From JAVWJP01 sp036638975 (GTDB lineage Bacteria; Bacillota; Clostridia; Oscillospirales; Ruminococcaceae): a stretch of 5,916 nucleotides of DNA. The notes beneath the pieces were generated by a model. It was given only the letters and a program-made list of their open reading frames with translations. It made no database searches and was not told the origin of the DNA. Each line of letters starts with the position of its first letter. The first letter of the stretch is position 1. Made by a program: the position numbers and the translations under genes. The stretch spans positions 1 through 5,916 of the forward strand of contig JAVWJP010000032.1 in the NCBI GenBank assembly GCA_036638975.1. Reading direction: 5' to 3'. This document shows positions 1-5,663 of the stretch, one piece after another.

Positions 1-59
1 AGGTTCTCAACTTTCATTTAACTTTACAATACGAATAAAAACAACAGGAGGAAAAACAG

Positions 60-833
60 ATGAGTAAACCAATTGTTATTTCAGTTGCAAATGAAAAAGG
101 TGGTGTCGGTAAAACCACAACGACCCTAAATATAGGTGCAGGGCTTAACAAGGCGGGCAAAAAGGTGCTGCTTATAGACCTCGACCAGCAGGGCAATTTG
201 TCCGATTATTTGGGCTTTGATTTTAGCACCGGACCAACGATAAGCGAGCTTATATATTCTGAGGTTGCACGGCAGCCGCTTAACCACAGTACATATATTC
301 TTACCGGCGCAGAGGGTCTTGACTATATACCGTCCTCAAAAATGCTTGCAACCACCACAAGTATTTTAAGCAATGACCGCGACAGTGACACTGTGCTGCG
401 GCGCATACTTAGCAGCTCATACTTTGATAAATACGATTTTATACTTATAGACTGCCGCCCGTCTTTAGACCTGCTGGTGGTAAATGCTTTAGTGGCAAGC
501 GATAAAATAATAATACCTGTGCAGGCAGAGAAATTTGCGGTTGATGGTGTAAGCGCGCTGCTTGACACCTACGAGCGAATACGGCACAACCAAAACCCCG
601 CGCTTTCCATCGGCGGAATACTTATAACCATGTGTGATGCACGTACAAACATGGCAAAGGACGTAGAGCTGCTTTTGCGCGAAAGCTTTGGCAGTAAAGT
701 CTACAGCACAGTTATACCGCGCCTTGCAGAAGCAGCCACTTCCACCTCTGCACAAAAAAGCCTTGTCGAAACTAAGAACAGCAGGCTTGGTAAAAAATAT
801 ATGGAGGTTGTGGAGGAAATAACAAATGAGTAG
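60..833 (+). CDS. parA: ParA-family partition ATPase (Soj/MinD type)
   Basis: Deviant Walker-type ATPase that, with ParB, segregates or maintains the element that carries it; it acts in the cytoplasm on the nucleoid. The 257-residue protein shows the deviant Walker A motif KGGVGKTT (residues 13-20, signature lysine K13 and catalytic K18), the Walker A' stretch LLIDLDQQGN (D40, D42) and Walker B FILIDCRPS (D131). Length and lack of an N-terminal DNA-binding extension fit the small type Ib/chromosomal-like ParA class. The usual CPPSLG after Walker B reads CRPSLD here, a mild deviation. The ATG has a strong AGGAGG at 46-51. The gene overlaps parB by 8 bases, which implies translational coupling. 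Only 59 bases lie upstream; TACAAT at 25-30 could be a -10 element but no convincing -35 is seen. Family call is secure; whether it serves a plasmid or an integrated element cannot be told. Confidence 0.95.
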   Translation: MSKPIVISVANEKGGVGKTTTTLNIGAGLNKAGKKVLLIDLDQQGNLSDYLGFDFSTGPTISELIYSEVARQPLNHSTYILTGAEGLDYIPSSKMLATTTSILSNDRDSDTVLRRILSSSYFDKYDFILIDCRPSLDLLVVNALVASDKIIIPVQAEKFAVDGVSALLDTYERIRHNQNPALSIGGILITMCDARTNMAKDVELLLRESFGSKVYSTVIPRLAEAATSTSAQKSLVETKNSRLGKKYMEVVEEITNE

Positions 834-1851
834 TTTAAGAACACGTCTGTCTATTCCCACTCCCGCCGAATCGTACGATGCACTGTTTGGCGGCACGCCA
901 AAGGGAGATATACAAAAGCTTAGCATAGCAGATTTGCAGCCCTACCCAAACCAGCCATTTCACCCATATTCGATGCAGCGCTTGCAGGAGCTTAGCGAGG
1001 ACATTGCGCAAAACGGTGTGCTCTGCCCTATAATTGTTCGCCCAATGCCCGCCGATGACGAGCACCTATACAGCTATTTTCAGATACTTGCGGGGCATAA
1101 CCGTGTGGCTGCCGCCGAAGCTGCGGGGCTTTTGGAAGTGCCTGCGATAGTAAAAGATGTGGGAGAGGACGAAGCCGCGCTTATAATGGTGACAACAAAC
1201 TTGAACCAGCGCGACAAGCTGCTGCCCAGTGAGAAAGCCTTTGCGTATAAAATGCAGCTGGAGGCTACAAAAAGGCAAGGTGAACGCACTGATTTGACCT
1301 CCCGACCAATGGTCGGGGCTTTGAACTCTACTGACATGACCTCCCGACCAATGGTCGGGGCTTTGAACTCTACTGACATGACCTCCCGACCAATGGTCGG
1401 GAGGCTAAGCTCTGCCGAATTAGTAGGTAAGGCTAACGGAGATGGCGAAAGGCAGGTTCAGCGTTATATACGCTTGACAGAGCTTATTCCTTCTCTTTTG
1501 CAAATGGTAGATGACGATATACTTCCTTTCCGTGCAGGTGTTAATCTTTCATATCTTTCAGTCGATGAGCAGGAGATAACAGAGGCTTATTTAAAAGAGC
1601 ACAAAGTTATGCTTTCGGTGGAGCAGTCGGAAAACATCAAAAAATATTCGCAGGAGCTTTCACCGGTTACGTTCATAGTACTTGACCGTATGTTTTACCC
1701 GCAAAAGGCAAAAAAGTCTAATGGGCGTAAAATCAAGTTTAGCAACCCTGTTTTAAATAAGGTGCTGTCCTATATCCCTACAGAGCTGGAGGGCAACGAG
1801 ATTTCGGATTACATTTTACGAGCAGTAAAATTTTATAAGGAAAATAAGTAA
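826..1851 (+). CDS. parB: ParB/RepB-type partition protein with internal triplicated 14-aa repeat
   Basis: DNA-binding partner of the upstream ParA, expected to bind a centromere-like site. The N-terminal ParB domain spans about residues 30-150: LQPYPNQPF (37-45), GHNRVAAA (90-97, the box-II nucleotide-contact motif, here GHNR rather than GERR) and NLNQRDKLLPSEKA (125-138). A helix-turn-helix region follows at about 197-235 (AELVGKANGDGERQVQRYIR, then LTELIPSLL). The C-terminal 100 residues are less conserved and probably mediate dimerisation. Between the N domain and the HTH, residues 155-196 are three copies of a 14-residue unit (TDxTSRPMVGxLxS). From family knowledge, relatives usually have a single TDLTS..VG-like segment here, so this looks like a local expansion. 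Start: ATG overlapping the parA stop, with GGAGG at 812-816. Confidence 0.93.
   Translation: MSSLRTRLSIPTPAESYDALFGGTPKGDIQKLSIADLQPYPNQPFHPYSMQRLQELSEDIAQNGVLCPIIVRPMPADDEHLYSYFQILAGHNRVAAAEAAGLLEVPAIVKDVGEDEAALIMVTTNLNQRDKLLPSEKAFAYKMQLEATKRQGERTDLTSRPMVGALNSTDMTSRPMVGALNSTDMTSRPMVGRLSSAELVGKANGDGERQVQRYIRLTELIPSLLQMVDDDILPFRAGVNLSYLSVDEQEITEAYLKEHKVMLSVEQSENIKKYSQELSPVTFIVLDRMFYPQKAKKSNGRKIKFSNPVLNKVLSYIPTELEGNEISDYILRAVKFYKENK
1288..1413 (+). repeat. Three tandem 42-bp in-frame repeats in parB, each with a 17-bp palindrome
   Basis: Units lie at 1288-1329, 1330-1371 and 1372-1413, each exactly 42 bp (14 codons). Units 1 and 2 differ by two bases; units 2 and 3 differ by six, all in the last third. 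Each contains CCCGACCAATGGTCGGG (1301-1317, 1343-1359, 1385-1401), an 8-bp inverted repeat around a central A. In the third unit the arms extend to 11 bp (1382-1404). The palindromes are 42 bp apart, about four turns of B-DNA, so they sit on the same helix face. They could be a binding site for ParB or another dimeric protein, mRNA hairpins, or simply a coding expansion. Repeat and palindromes are seen directly; the function is inference. Confidence 0.97.
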
Positions 1852-1866
1852 TAGGAGGCATAGCAA

Positions 1867-2997
1867 ATGGAGAACACAAAGCAGGAGCATGAGGTTAAGT
1901 TTTTATGGAATGGAATTAAAGTTGATGGGAAGCTGATTAAGGGTAGCTATCAATCGAATATCACTTCACAGGGGCGCGGCGATATTCAACCATTATATAT
2001 TTCATTTTATGTTGATAGGTATAGCGACCATTTCCCCATTGGGTTATTTAATGTGAAAAATGATAGCAATGGCATGATAGATTATTTTGAAACTGACTCG
2101 ATTGAATTTTACTCGAATGAAAAATATTACAGCGAAGCGGCAGAAGGATGTAAGCTTGCGAAGATACATTATTTACAGCGCAACATTAAGAACACACAAA
2201 AAAGAATAAATGACCCTAAAACCAGTGAATATTACCGTCGGCAATGTTCTGAAAGACTAGACTTAATAAATAAGGAGCTAAGTGACCTTTTAAAGCCACC
2301 GAAAGCAGAAGAGCAAGAGCAATTAAATGAGTTTGCTGCTTTTAAAAGTAATGCAGCTAAGCCCGATATAGTAAATGCAGGCGAAAGCCCTGCACAGCAG
2401 CGTCTGTTTGTCGATATGGACGGTACGCTTGCGGTGTTCACACCTGCAAGTAAGCTTGAAACATTGTATGAAAAGGGGTATTTTGCAGACCTAGCACCCA
2501 TACAAAACGTAGTCGATTCCGTAAAGCTGATTGTCAGTGAGCACCCCGAAATTGAAGTTAATATTTTATCGGCTTATCTTTCGGACAGCCCCTATGCACT
2601 GGCAGAGAAAAACGCATGGCTTGATAAATACTTGCCGGAAATAGACAGCGCCCATCGCATCTTCCCTCCATGCGGGCAGAGCAAGAAAGATTATATACCA
2701 AACGGCGTAAAGCCTACAGATTTTCTGCTTGATGATTACACGCATAACCTAAGAGAATGGGAACCGCCGGCGCGGGGAATAAAGCTGCTTAATGGCATTA
2801 ATAATACGCATGGCACTTGGCAGAAGGCAAGCATACACTTTGACAAGCGGCCGCAGGAGCTGGCAGGCTCTATTGTTTCTGTTATGGAAGAAAAAAGCTC
2901 TTTTAAATATCAGAGCGCTGACACAAAATTTGGGCAGAAGCTTTTGTCACCACAGCTTAGCAATAACCTAAAGGCTATTGAGCCAATGTCTTATTAA
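1867..2997 (+). CDS. Fusion protein: N-terminal domain of unknown function plus C-terminal HAD-type phosphatase/5'-nucleotidase-like domain
   Basis: The last 200 of 376 residues carry the HAD motifs in order: motif I FVDMDGTLA (181-189, nucleophile D183, acid/base D185), motif II NILSAY (S235), a motif III lysine in CGQSKKDY (K273/K274) and motif IV FLLDDYTHN (D289, D290). The ending LLDDYTHNLREW resembles 5'(3')-deoxyribonucleotidase-like proteins of phages and clostridial elements, so a nucleotide or phosphate ester is a plausible substrate. The N-terminal part (about 10-95, starting KFLWNGIKVDGKL) resembles a domain I recall from proteins of Clostridia mobile elements, but I cannot assign it a function. 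A lysine/glutamate-rich helical linker (about 95-165) joins the two. ATG at 1867 follows AGGAGG (1853-1858). It begins 15 bases after parB, so is probably in the same operon. HAD fold is secure; exact reaction is not. Confidence 0.88.
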   Translation: MENTKQEHEVKFLWNGIKVDGKLIKGSYQSNITSQGRGDIQPLYISFYVDRYSDHFPIGLFNVKNDSNGMIDYFETDSIEFYSNEKYYSEAAEGCKLAKIHYLQRNIKNTQKRINDPKTSEYYRRQCSERLDLINKELSDLLKPPKAEEQEQLNEFAAFKSNAAKPDIVNAGESPAQQRLFVDMDGTLAVFTPASKLETLYEKGYFADLAPIQNVVDSVKLIVSEHPEIEVNILSAYLSDSPYALAEKNAWLDKYLPEIDSAHRIFPPCGQSKKDYIPNGVKPTDFLLDDYTHNLREWEPPARGIKLLNGINNTHGTWQKASIHFDKRPQELAGSIVSVMEEKSSFKYQSADTKFGQKLLSPQLSNNLKAIEPMSY

Positions 2998-2998
2998 A

Positions 2999-3457
2999 AT
3001 GCCTGTGCTTATTTTTATAGCGCTTTTTGCTTCTTATACAGTCGCTACAATAACCGACCTGCGAAGCCGATACATTCCAAATCTTTTGCCGGTTCTGCTG
3101 ACGTTATCCACCTTTGTGCATTGTATGTATAAGGGAGTACCTTTGTATATTCCGCTATTCAATGGTGCAGCTGCTCTGCTGTTTTTTTTAAGCCTCGGCT
3201 TATTTGGAGATTACCTGCTTAAAAGAAAAGGCAAAGATGGCTGTGCTTTGGGCGGCGGTGATATTAAGCTTCTCGCTGCCACTGCTTGTTGCATAGGCTT
3301 TCAGTCGGCGCTTGTTATTTTACTTTTTTCTCAGCTGGGGCTTGCGGCGTGGCTGCTGCTGCAAAAAATAAGGGGCAAGCGCACAGCTACTGCCGTTCCG
3401 CTTGCTCCATTTATGCTTGTGGGGTTGGGTGCTTTATGCTTAGTAAGCTTAATATAA
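2999..3457 (+). CDS. A24-family prepilin peptidase, short TadV/CpaA type
   Basis: Integral-membrane aspartyl protease that cleaves the leader of type IV/Tad prepilins at the cytoplasmic membrane. The 152-residue product is almost entirely hydrophobic, with about five or six membrane segments. Both catalytic aspartates are visible: D20 in TDLRSRYIPN and D88 in GGGDIKLLAA, the GxGDxK signature of A24. VPLAPFMLVG near the C-terminus is the usual closing motif. It lacks the N-terminal methyltransferase half of PilD, as expected for TadV/CpaA. The ATG lies 1 base after the upstream stop and has no clear Shine-Dalgarno, suggesting translational coupling. An in-frame TTG at 2978, overlapping the upstream gene and preceded closely by AAAGG, is an alternative that adds seven residues. 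No prepilin or secretion ATPase is in the window, so its substrate must lie elsewhere. Confidence 0.92.
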   Translation: MPVLIFIALFASYTVATITDLRSRYIPNLLPVLLTLSTFVHCMYKGVPLYIPLFNGAAALLFFLSLGLFGDYLLKRKGKDGCALGGGDIKLLAATACCIGFQSALVILLFSQLGLAAWLLLQKIRGKRTATAVPLAPFMLVGLGALCLVSLI

Positions 3458-3616
3458 AAATTAAGACATAACTATGTTAGAATGAAGGTGTGAATTTTGA
3501 CTGATATAAGTATAGGAATGACCGCTCGAAAAGCGTTTACGAACTCTAAAAGAGTACAGAAATTAAAGGCTTTGCAACGAGAGGGCTTTTTTATAAGAGA
3601 AAGAGGCTGCACAAAC

Positions 3617-4255
3617 ATGAAGGCACACCTTAACGAAAAAAACTATGACGAGCTGCTACTAAAAAATGCTCTTGCAGAGTACGATAATATTGATGAAATA
3701 ATTAAAAAACAGCAGGAGGAAAATAACGTAAAGTTTTTTTGTTACAAGGGTTGTTCTGATTGTTGTGATGAATACTTTTATATTTCAGAGAGCGAGTATT
3801 TAGCAATTCGCCAATATGTAGCTGCGCACGGTGTATCAAATCACCAAGCAGCCGTAGAGCAGAGGCAAAAGCTTAAAGACAGCTATCCGAATGAGTTTGA
3901 TAAATTATTATCCCCTGTTGTGCAGGCAGATAGCTTTGATGATAATAAAGTGCCAAAGGGCTTTGCACCATGTATCTTTTTAAAAGACGGTGCTTGTTCA
4001 ATTTATCCTGTTCGTCCTATTTTATGCAGACTATATGGGGTTTCACGCAGCTATGCACTTTGTAAGTATATCTTTAAAAGATGTCGTGGTTTTTTAAGGA
4101 GCAAGGCAGGGTTTCAGAAAAGGCTTGAAAGCCACACAGTAAATGTTCCATACGGCAAAAAGTGGATAGAAGGCATTGACTTTATAGTGGATAATGGCAA
4201 CACTGTTTTGATGAGGCAGTTACCGCTGTTTTGGTGGTTCTCAAGTGAGAAATGA
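3617..4255 (+). CDS. YkgJ-family cysteine-cluster protein (UPF0153 / CxxCxxCC type)
   Basis: Small soluble protein of a family thought to bind zinc or an iron-sulfur cluster; no reaction is established. The signature CYKGCSDCC (CxxxCxxCC) is followed by CIFLKDGACSIYPVRPILCR, with the family's typical C...C.IY..RP..CR arrangement, and more cysteines in ALCKYIFKRC. The C-terminus is basic and ends in an aromatic cluster (LFWWF). I chose the ATG at 3617, giving 212 residues, with AAGAGG at 3601-3606 ten bases upstream. The frame stays open to a TTG at 3497, which has GAAGGTG at 3484-3490 six bases before it and would add 40 mostly basic residues; this start is also credible. TAGAAT at 3478-3483, preceded by TG, is a possible extended -10 element but lacks a -35. 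It sits 159 bases beyond the peptidase gene, so may be a separate transcription unit. Confidence 0.85.
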   Translation: MKAHLNEKNYDELLLKNALAEYDNIDEIIKKQQEENNVKFFCYKGCSDCCDEYFYISESEYLAIRQYVAAHGVSNHQAAVEQRQKLKDSYPNEFDKLLSPVVQADSFDDNKVPKGFAPCIFLKDGACSIYPVRPILCRLYGVSRSYALCKYIFKRCRGFLRSKAGFQKRLESHTVNVPYGKKWIEGIDFIVDNGNTVLMRQLPLFWWFSSEK

Positions 4256-4302
4256 AATAGCAAAAATATGATTAAAAAAGGAGCTTATAAAATAGGGTAA
4301 CA

Positions 4303-4332
4303 TTGACACATTTCGTTAAGTTATGCTAAAAT
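4303..4332 (+). promoter_or_regulatory. Toxin promoter, module 1
   Basis: TTGACA at 4303-4308, an 18-bp spacer and an extended -10 TGC-TAAAAT (hexamer 4327-4332) make a strong sigma-A promoter. The same block recurs unchanged at 5379-5408 and 5855-5884. Transcription should start near 4339, just at the GCAAGAGGTA motif. Confidence 0.88.
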
Positions 4333-4391
4333 GACAATGCAAGAGGTATTTTGCAAAGCAGTACCCGATGGGGCAGACACTGTGGTTGCCG

Positions 4392-4412
4392 TCACTTTCC
4401 GAAAGGGGGTGA
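4392..4412 (+). promoter_or_regulatory. Hairpin sequestering the toxin Shine-Dalgarno, module 1
   Basis: TCAC (4392-4395) and TTCC (4397-4400) pair with GTGA (4409-4412) and GGGG (4405-4408) around a GAAA tetraloop (4401-4404), with T4396 bulged. The stem buries the whole GGGGGTGA ribosome binding site and the GTG. A GNRA-capped stem at the same place in module 2 supports it. Such occlusion is a known control in type I toxin mRNAs. Confidence 0.7.
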
Positions 4413-4501
4413 TTGGTACGGTTACTTATGAGGCACTTATGTTTTCTTTGGGACTGGCAATGCTAGTTGTTCAAATTATTACATATTGCTCCAAAAAGTA
4501 A
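4409..4501 (+). CDS. Small hydrophobic holin-like type I toxin, module 1
   Basis: A 30-residue peptide, TVTYEALMFSLGLAMLVV then QIITYCSKK, with one membrane-spanning helix and a charged KK tail. The TYEALM opening and layout match the putative holin-like toxins (Hol_Tox, TxpA-like), which insert in the cytoplasmic membrane when made in excess. No canonical ATG precedes the conserved core: the in-frame choices are GTG 4409, which lies inside the ribosome binding site AAAGGGGGTGAT, or non-standard codons such as ACG 4418. The true start is therefore uncertain. The stop codon forms the base of the following hairpin. Too short for ordinary gene callers; support comes from the second copy and the surrounding RNA signals. 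Confidence 0.78.
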   Translation: MIGTVTYEALMFSLGLAMLVVQIITYCSKK

Positions 4502-4597
4502 TTACCACTCTGCACAGCCGCAGAGTGGTAATTAGGAGCAATTCTAGTTTTCCATTTCTCGCGGCAACCGCACATTAGGCGGTGCGATTACCTCTTG
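4492..4597 (-). ncRNA. Antisense RNA antitoxin, module 1
   Basis: Predicted RNA of about 105 nt, reading towards the toxin gene. It starts near 4597 from a consensus promoter, and begins GCAAGAGG. It then folds 4592-4582 with 4573-4563 into an 11-bp stem with an 8-nt loop, and ends at a hairpin plus T-run near 4492. It overlaps only the last ten bases of the toxin frame and the toxin 3' UTR, as in TxpA/RatA-like systems, where pairing blocks expression and exposes the duplex to RNase III. Base changes between modules keep pairing on this strand. Ends are inferred from signals, not mapped. Confidence 0.78.
4493..4534 (-). terminator. Intrinsic terminator of antisense RNA, module 1
   Basis: A perfect 15-bp inverted repeat (4499-4513 with 4520-4534, 6-nt loop) is followed on the minus strand by CTTTTT (4498-4493). 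On the plus strand no T-run follows, so it should stop mainly the antisense RNA. The toxin TAA lies inside the stem. Confidence 0.85.
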
Positions 4598-4602
4598 CTT
4601 TT

Positions 4603-4631
4603 ATTATAGCCATATATGTCTATTTTGTCAA
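4603..4631 (-). promoter_or_regulatory. Antisense RNA promoter, module 1
   Basis: On the minus strand, TTGACA (4631-4626), a 17-bp spacer and TATAAT (4608-4603): a perfect match to the sigma-A consensus, stronger at the -10 than the toxin promoter. The inverted repeat 4606-4623 lies in the spacer and overlaps the -10 box. Confidence 0.93.
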
Positions 4632-4656
4632 ACATAGTTATTAGATTTCCCCTCAA

Positions 4657-4688
4657 TTCCGCTTGCTCCCTTTATGCTTAGTAAGCTT
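4657..4688 (+). pseudogene. Scar of the prepilin peptidase gene 3' end, copy 1
   Basis: 4657-4669 is identical to 3396-3408 and 4670-4688 is identical to 3432-3450, both within the end of the prepilin peptidase gene. The 23 bp between them are missing, consistent with deletion across the repeated TTTATGCTT that flanks the gap in the intact gene. Non-coding remnant. Confidence 0.75.
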
Positions 4689-4801
4689 GTTTATGTAAAT
4701 CGAAAAATAACTGCTTCAGAAAGTGCTAGAAAAACTTGTCGAAAATTTCGCTTATGCGGCTTGTGGCATTAAAACCATTCTGATATACTGGAGGTGAAAA
4801 G

Positions 4802-5344
4802 ATGTACGTTTTAGAAGCTGTTGTACTAATAATTGTGGCGGTGATGGTTATGGGTATTATAGATTTATTTTTAAAAAGCAGGAAAGAAAAGGTTAGCCTT
4901 GCGGAGCTTAACAATCAAGTGAAGCTTTTTGGCGAGGAGAGCGCTAAACTTTATGAAAAGCAAGTAACGCAGTTAGAATGTTTAACCGATGATTACAAGG
5001 CGCAAAAGGATAAAAGCATAGCTTTTTTTAAAGAGACAGAAAAGCTGCTGGAGGATATGGAGGCAGTTTCCTCTAAAATTCTTAATGCCAATCATCTAAT
5101 GATGAACCGCTTGCAAGTAGTGGAGAATATTTTGAGCGAAAATAAAATCAGCCTATCAAACTCTGATATTATGTGGCTGATGAAATCATTCAGCAGTGAA
5201 ATTCAAGAAAATAGCATACTGCTCAAAAAAAATCAAGCTAATATTACCTTAAAATTCGGTACTTTCTTTAATGATTATACACACGAAGAAATACCTGTTA
5301 TAAATGAGGATATCCCAGAAGAAGCGAACAGAAAAATTTGGTAG
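4802..5344 (+). CDS. Membrane-anchored coiled-coil protein of unknown function
   Basis: I do not recognise this 180-residue protein. Residues 4-24 (LEAVVLIIVAVMVMGIIDLFL) form one membrane helix, followed by a basic SRKEK stretch that suggests a cytoplasmic C-terminal part. Residues about 30-145 are rich in E, K, L and Q, with heptad-like spacing, and probably form a coiled coil. The tail is acidic (EEIPVINEDIPEE). ATG at 4802 has GGAGGTG at 4790-4796, spaced 5 bases. No convincing promoter lies close by. It sits between two toxin modules, and the 3' end of a second copy survives at 5771-5820, so the gene was duplicated together with the toxin module. A link with toxin function is possible but not shown. 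Confidence 0.82.
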   Translation: MYVLEAVVLIIVAVMVMGIIDLFLKSRKEKVSLAELNNQVKLFGEESAKLYEKQVTQLECLTDDYKAQKDKSIAFFKETEKLLEDMEAVSSKILNANHLMMNRLQVVENILSENKISLSNSDIMWLMKSFSSEIQENSILLKKNQANITLKFGTFFNDYTHEEIPVINEDIPEEANRKIW

Positions 5345-5378
5345 CGTTATAAAGCTGAAACATGAAATCGTGGAAATA

Positions 5379-5408
5379 TTGACACATTTCGTTAAGTTAT
5401 GCTAAAAT
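5379..5408 (+). promoter_or_regulatory. Toxin promoter, module 2
   Basis: TTGACA 5379-5384, an 18-bp spacer and TGC-TAAAAT (hexamer 5403-5408), identical to the module 1 promoter. Expected start near 5415. Confidence 0.88.
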
Positions 5409-5449
5409 GACAATGCAAGAGGTATTTTGCAAAGCAGTGTGGTTGCCAG

Positions 5450-5469
5450 TTCCCTCCGAGAGGAGGTGA
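5450..5469 (+). promoter_or_regulatory. Hairpin sequestering the toxin Shine-Dalgarno, module 2
   Basis: CCTCC (5453-5457) pairs with GGAGG (5462-5466) around a GAGA tetraloop (5458-5461), with two further possible pairs (5450-5469, 5451-5468) beyond one mismatch. The Shine-Dalgarno is fully base-paired. Compared with module 1, the sequence differs but pairing and a GNRA loop are kept. Confidence 0.72.
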
Positions 5470-5558
5470 TGGCTCTGACTACTTATGAAGCACTTATGTT
5501 GAGTATGGAACTAGCTATGCTAGTAGTATACATAATCATGATTTGCCAAAAAAAGTAG
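5469..5558 (+). CDS. Small hydrophobic holin-like type I toxin, module 2
   Basis: A 29-residue peptide: MALTTYEALMLSMELAM, then LVVYIIMICQKK. It has a TTYEALM start, a single hydrophobic helix and a KK end, like the module 1 peptide (identical at TYEALM, LAMLVV and the final KK), and fits holin-like type I toxins of the membrane. ATG 5469 is the only standard codon, but is just two bases after GGAGG. CTG 5475, eight bases after the Shine-Dalgarno, has better spacing and aligns with the conserved core, so the start may be non-standard. One glutamate sits within the helix (ME at residues 13-14), where module 1 has glycine. The TAG stop lies at the base of the terminator stem. Confidence 0.8.
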   Translation: MALTTYEALMLSMELAMLVVYIIMICQKK

Positions 5559-5591
5559 TAGCCACCCTGCCTACCCGCAGGATGACTACTA
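5548..5591 (-). terminator. Intrinsic terminator of antisense RNA, module 2
   Basis: The 15-position stem 5556-5570 / 5577-5591 with a 6-nt loop is followed on the minus strand by seven T (5554-5548). Two positions are C-A mismatches on the plus strand but G-U pairs on the minus strand, so only the antisense RNA folds completely. Confidence 0.87.
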
Positions 5592-5658
5592 GGAGTCTAT
5601 CTCCAAAATAGCTTCTTCTTAGCGGCAACCGCACTTTACGCGGTGCGATTACCTCTTG
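5549..5658 (-). ncRNA. Antisense RNA antitoxin, module 2
   Basis: Predicted RNA of about 110 nt, starting near 5658 with GCAAGAGG and ending in the T-run near 5549. The 5' hairpin (5653-5643 with 5634-5624, 11 bp including two G-U pairs, 8-nt loop) has stem arms identical to module 1; the loop and middle region differ. It covers the last codons and 3' UTR of the module 2 toxin. Ends are inferred from promoter and terminator. Confidence 0.78.
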
Positions 5659-5663
5659 CTTTT

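Larger units (their letters stand above)
4302..4713 (+). repeat. Type I toxin-antitoxin module, direct-repeat copy 1
   Basis: This span matches 5378-5773 in order and orientation. The toxin promoter, the leader start, the antisense promoter with its 5' hairpin, and a downstream tail running to an ACTG are highly conserved. The toxin coding region and terminator stem have diverged in sequence but not in structure. Copy 1 has about 20 extra leader bases (after 4362) absent from copy 2. Similarity stops at the left just before the TTGACA box and at the right at 4713. It fills the stretch between the YkgJ-type gene and the next CDS; nothing recognisable lies in 4256-4301. Confidence 0.9.

Noticed and set aside
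489..926. Long minus-strand reading frame of 145 codons opposite parA/parB
   Set aside because: It lies wholly antisense to two well-supported genes, has no ribosome binding site or recognisable motif, and its composition is that of a shadow frame.
1288..1413. CRISPR-like appearance of regularly spaced palindromic repeats
   Set aside because: The repeats abut with no unique spacers, remain in frame and encode a peptide repeat inside parB; only three units exist and no cas gene is present.
3445..3466. CTTAAT/ATTAAG inverted repeat after the prepilin peptidase gene as a terminator
   Set aside because: Only six A/T-rich pairs and no T-run; too weak.
4499..4534. Terminator for the toxin mRNA on the plus strand
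   Set aside because: No T-run follows the stem on the plus strand and the module 2 stem has C-A mismatches in that direction; it serves the minus strand, and the toxin mRNA end remains unknown.
4769..4797. TTGTGG / TATACT with a 17-bp gap before the coiled-coil gene as a promoter
   Set aside because: The -10 box abuts the Shine-Dalgarno, so the transcript would begin inside the ribosome binding site; not reported as a promoter.
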